From Cyanobacteria bacterium UBA8803 (lineage in GTDB: Bacteria > Cyanobacteriota > Cyanobacteriia > Cyanobacteriales > Coleofasciculaceae), in the NCBI GenBank assembly GCA_003505715.1, contig DNXU01000630.1, positions 1-5,159 of the forward strand: a stretch of 5,159 nt of DNA. Reading direction: 5' to 3'. This document shows positions 5,137 to 5,159 of the stretch, in pieces. Position 1 is the first letter of the stretch; every line of letters begins with the position of its first letter. The notes beneath the pieces were generated by a model. That model did no database searches and was not told where the DNA came from. It worked only from the letters and a program-made list of their open reading frames with translations. The translations under genes were made by a program, and so were the position numbers.

Positions 5137-5159
5137 AGGGATGAAAATCCCTCATCCCT
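5137..5159. repeat. Inverted repeat at the window edge
   Basis: AGGGATGA (5137-5144) and TCATCCCT (5152-5159) are a perfect 8-bp inverted repeat with a seven-base loop. It may continue beyond the window. Without the flanking sequence I cannot tell whether it is a terminator of an upstream gene or part of the adjacent repeat element. Confidence 0.45.

Overview
The window looks like a piece of a cyanobacterial chromosome. The palindrome GCGATCGC (HIP1), typical of many cyanobacterial genomes, occurs seven times in 5.2 kb. The proteins fit too: a short class I-beta DAHP synthase, a bacterial SUI1/YciH protein and a very long patatin-like protein with a membrane tail. All genes lie on the minus strand. 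I see no gene on the plus strand, no tRNA or rRNA, no CRISPR array and no transposase.

Read in the direction of transcription (right to left): 5010-5159 is an upstream region with a small inverted-repeat element. 1782-5009 encodes a 1075-residue patatin-family lipid hydrolase with two C-terminal membrane helices. Thirty-two bases further on, 1390-1749 encodes a 119-residue SUI1/YciH translation factor, probably in the same transcript. 1270-1361 is another inverted-repeat element that shares sequence blocks with the one at the right end. 905-1250 is an unusual regulatory leader. 19-870 encodes 3-deoxy-7-phosphoheptulonate (DAHP) synthase, first enzyme of the pathway to Phe, Tyr and Trp.

The leader of the DAHP synthase gene is the main discovery. 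It holds two tiny ORFs in series, both very rich in Phe, Tyr and Trp codons. The first encodes 18 residues with seven consecutive aromatics (YYFYFWF). The second encodes 22 residues with the core NWFFGFYFFWP and has a good Shine-Dalgarno sequence before a GTG start. Each is followed by its own Rho-independent terminator hairpin with a U-rich tail. In each case the last codons of the peptide can pair with the 5' arm of that terminator to form a competing antiterminator. This is the architecture of ribosome-mediated transcription attenuation, present twice in tandem, and tuned to all three end products of the pathway. The enzyme lacks the N-terminal regulatory domain that gives longer relatives feedback inhibition, so control may have moved to this double attenuator. 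The peptides, hairpins and pairings are read directly from the sequence; the regulatory mechanism is inferred.
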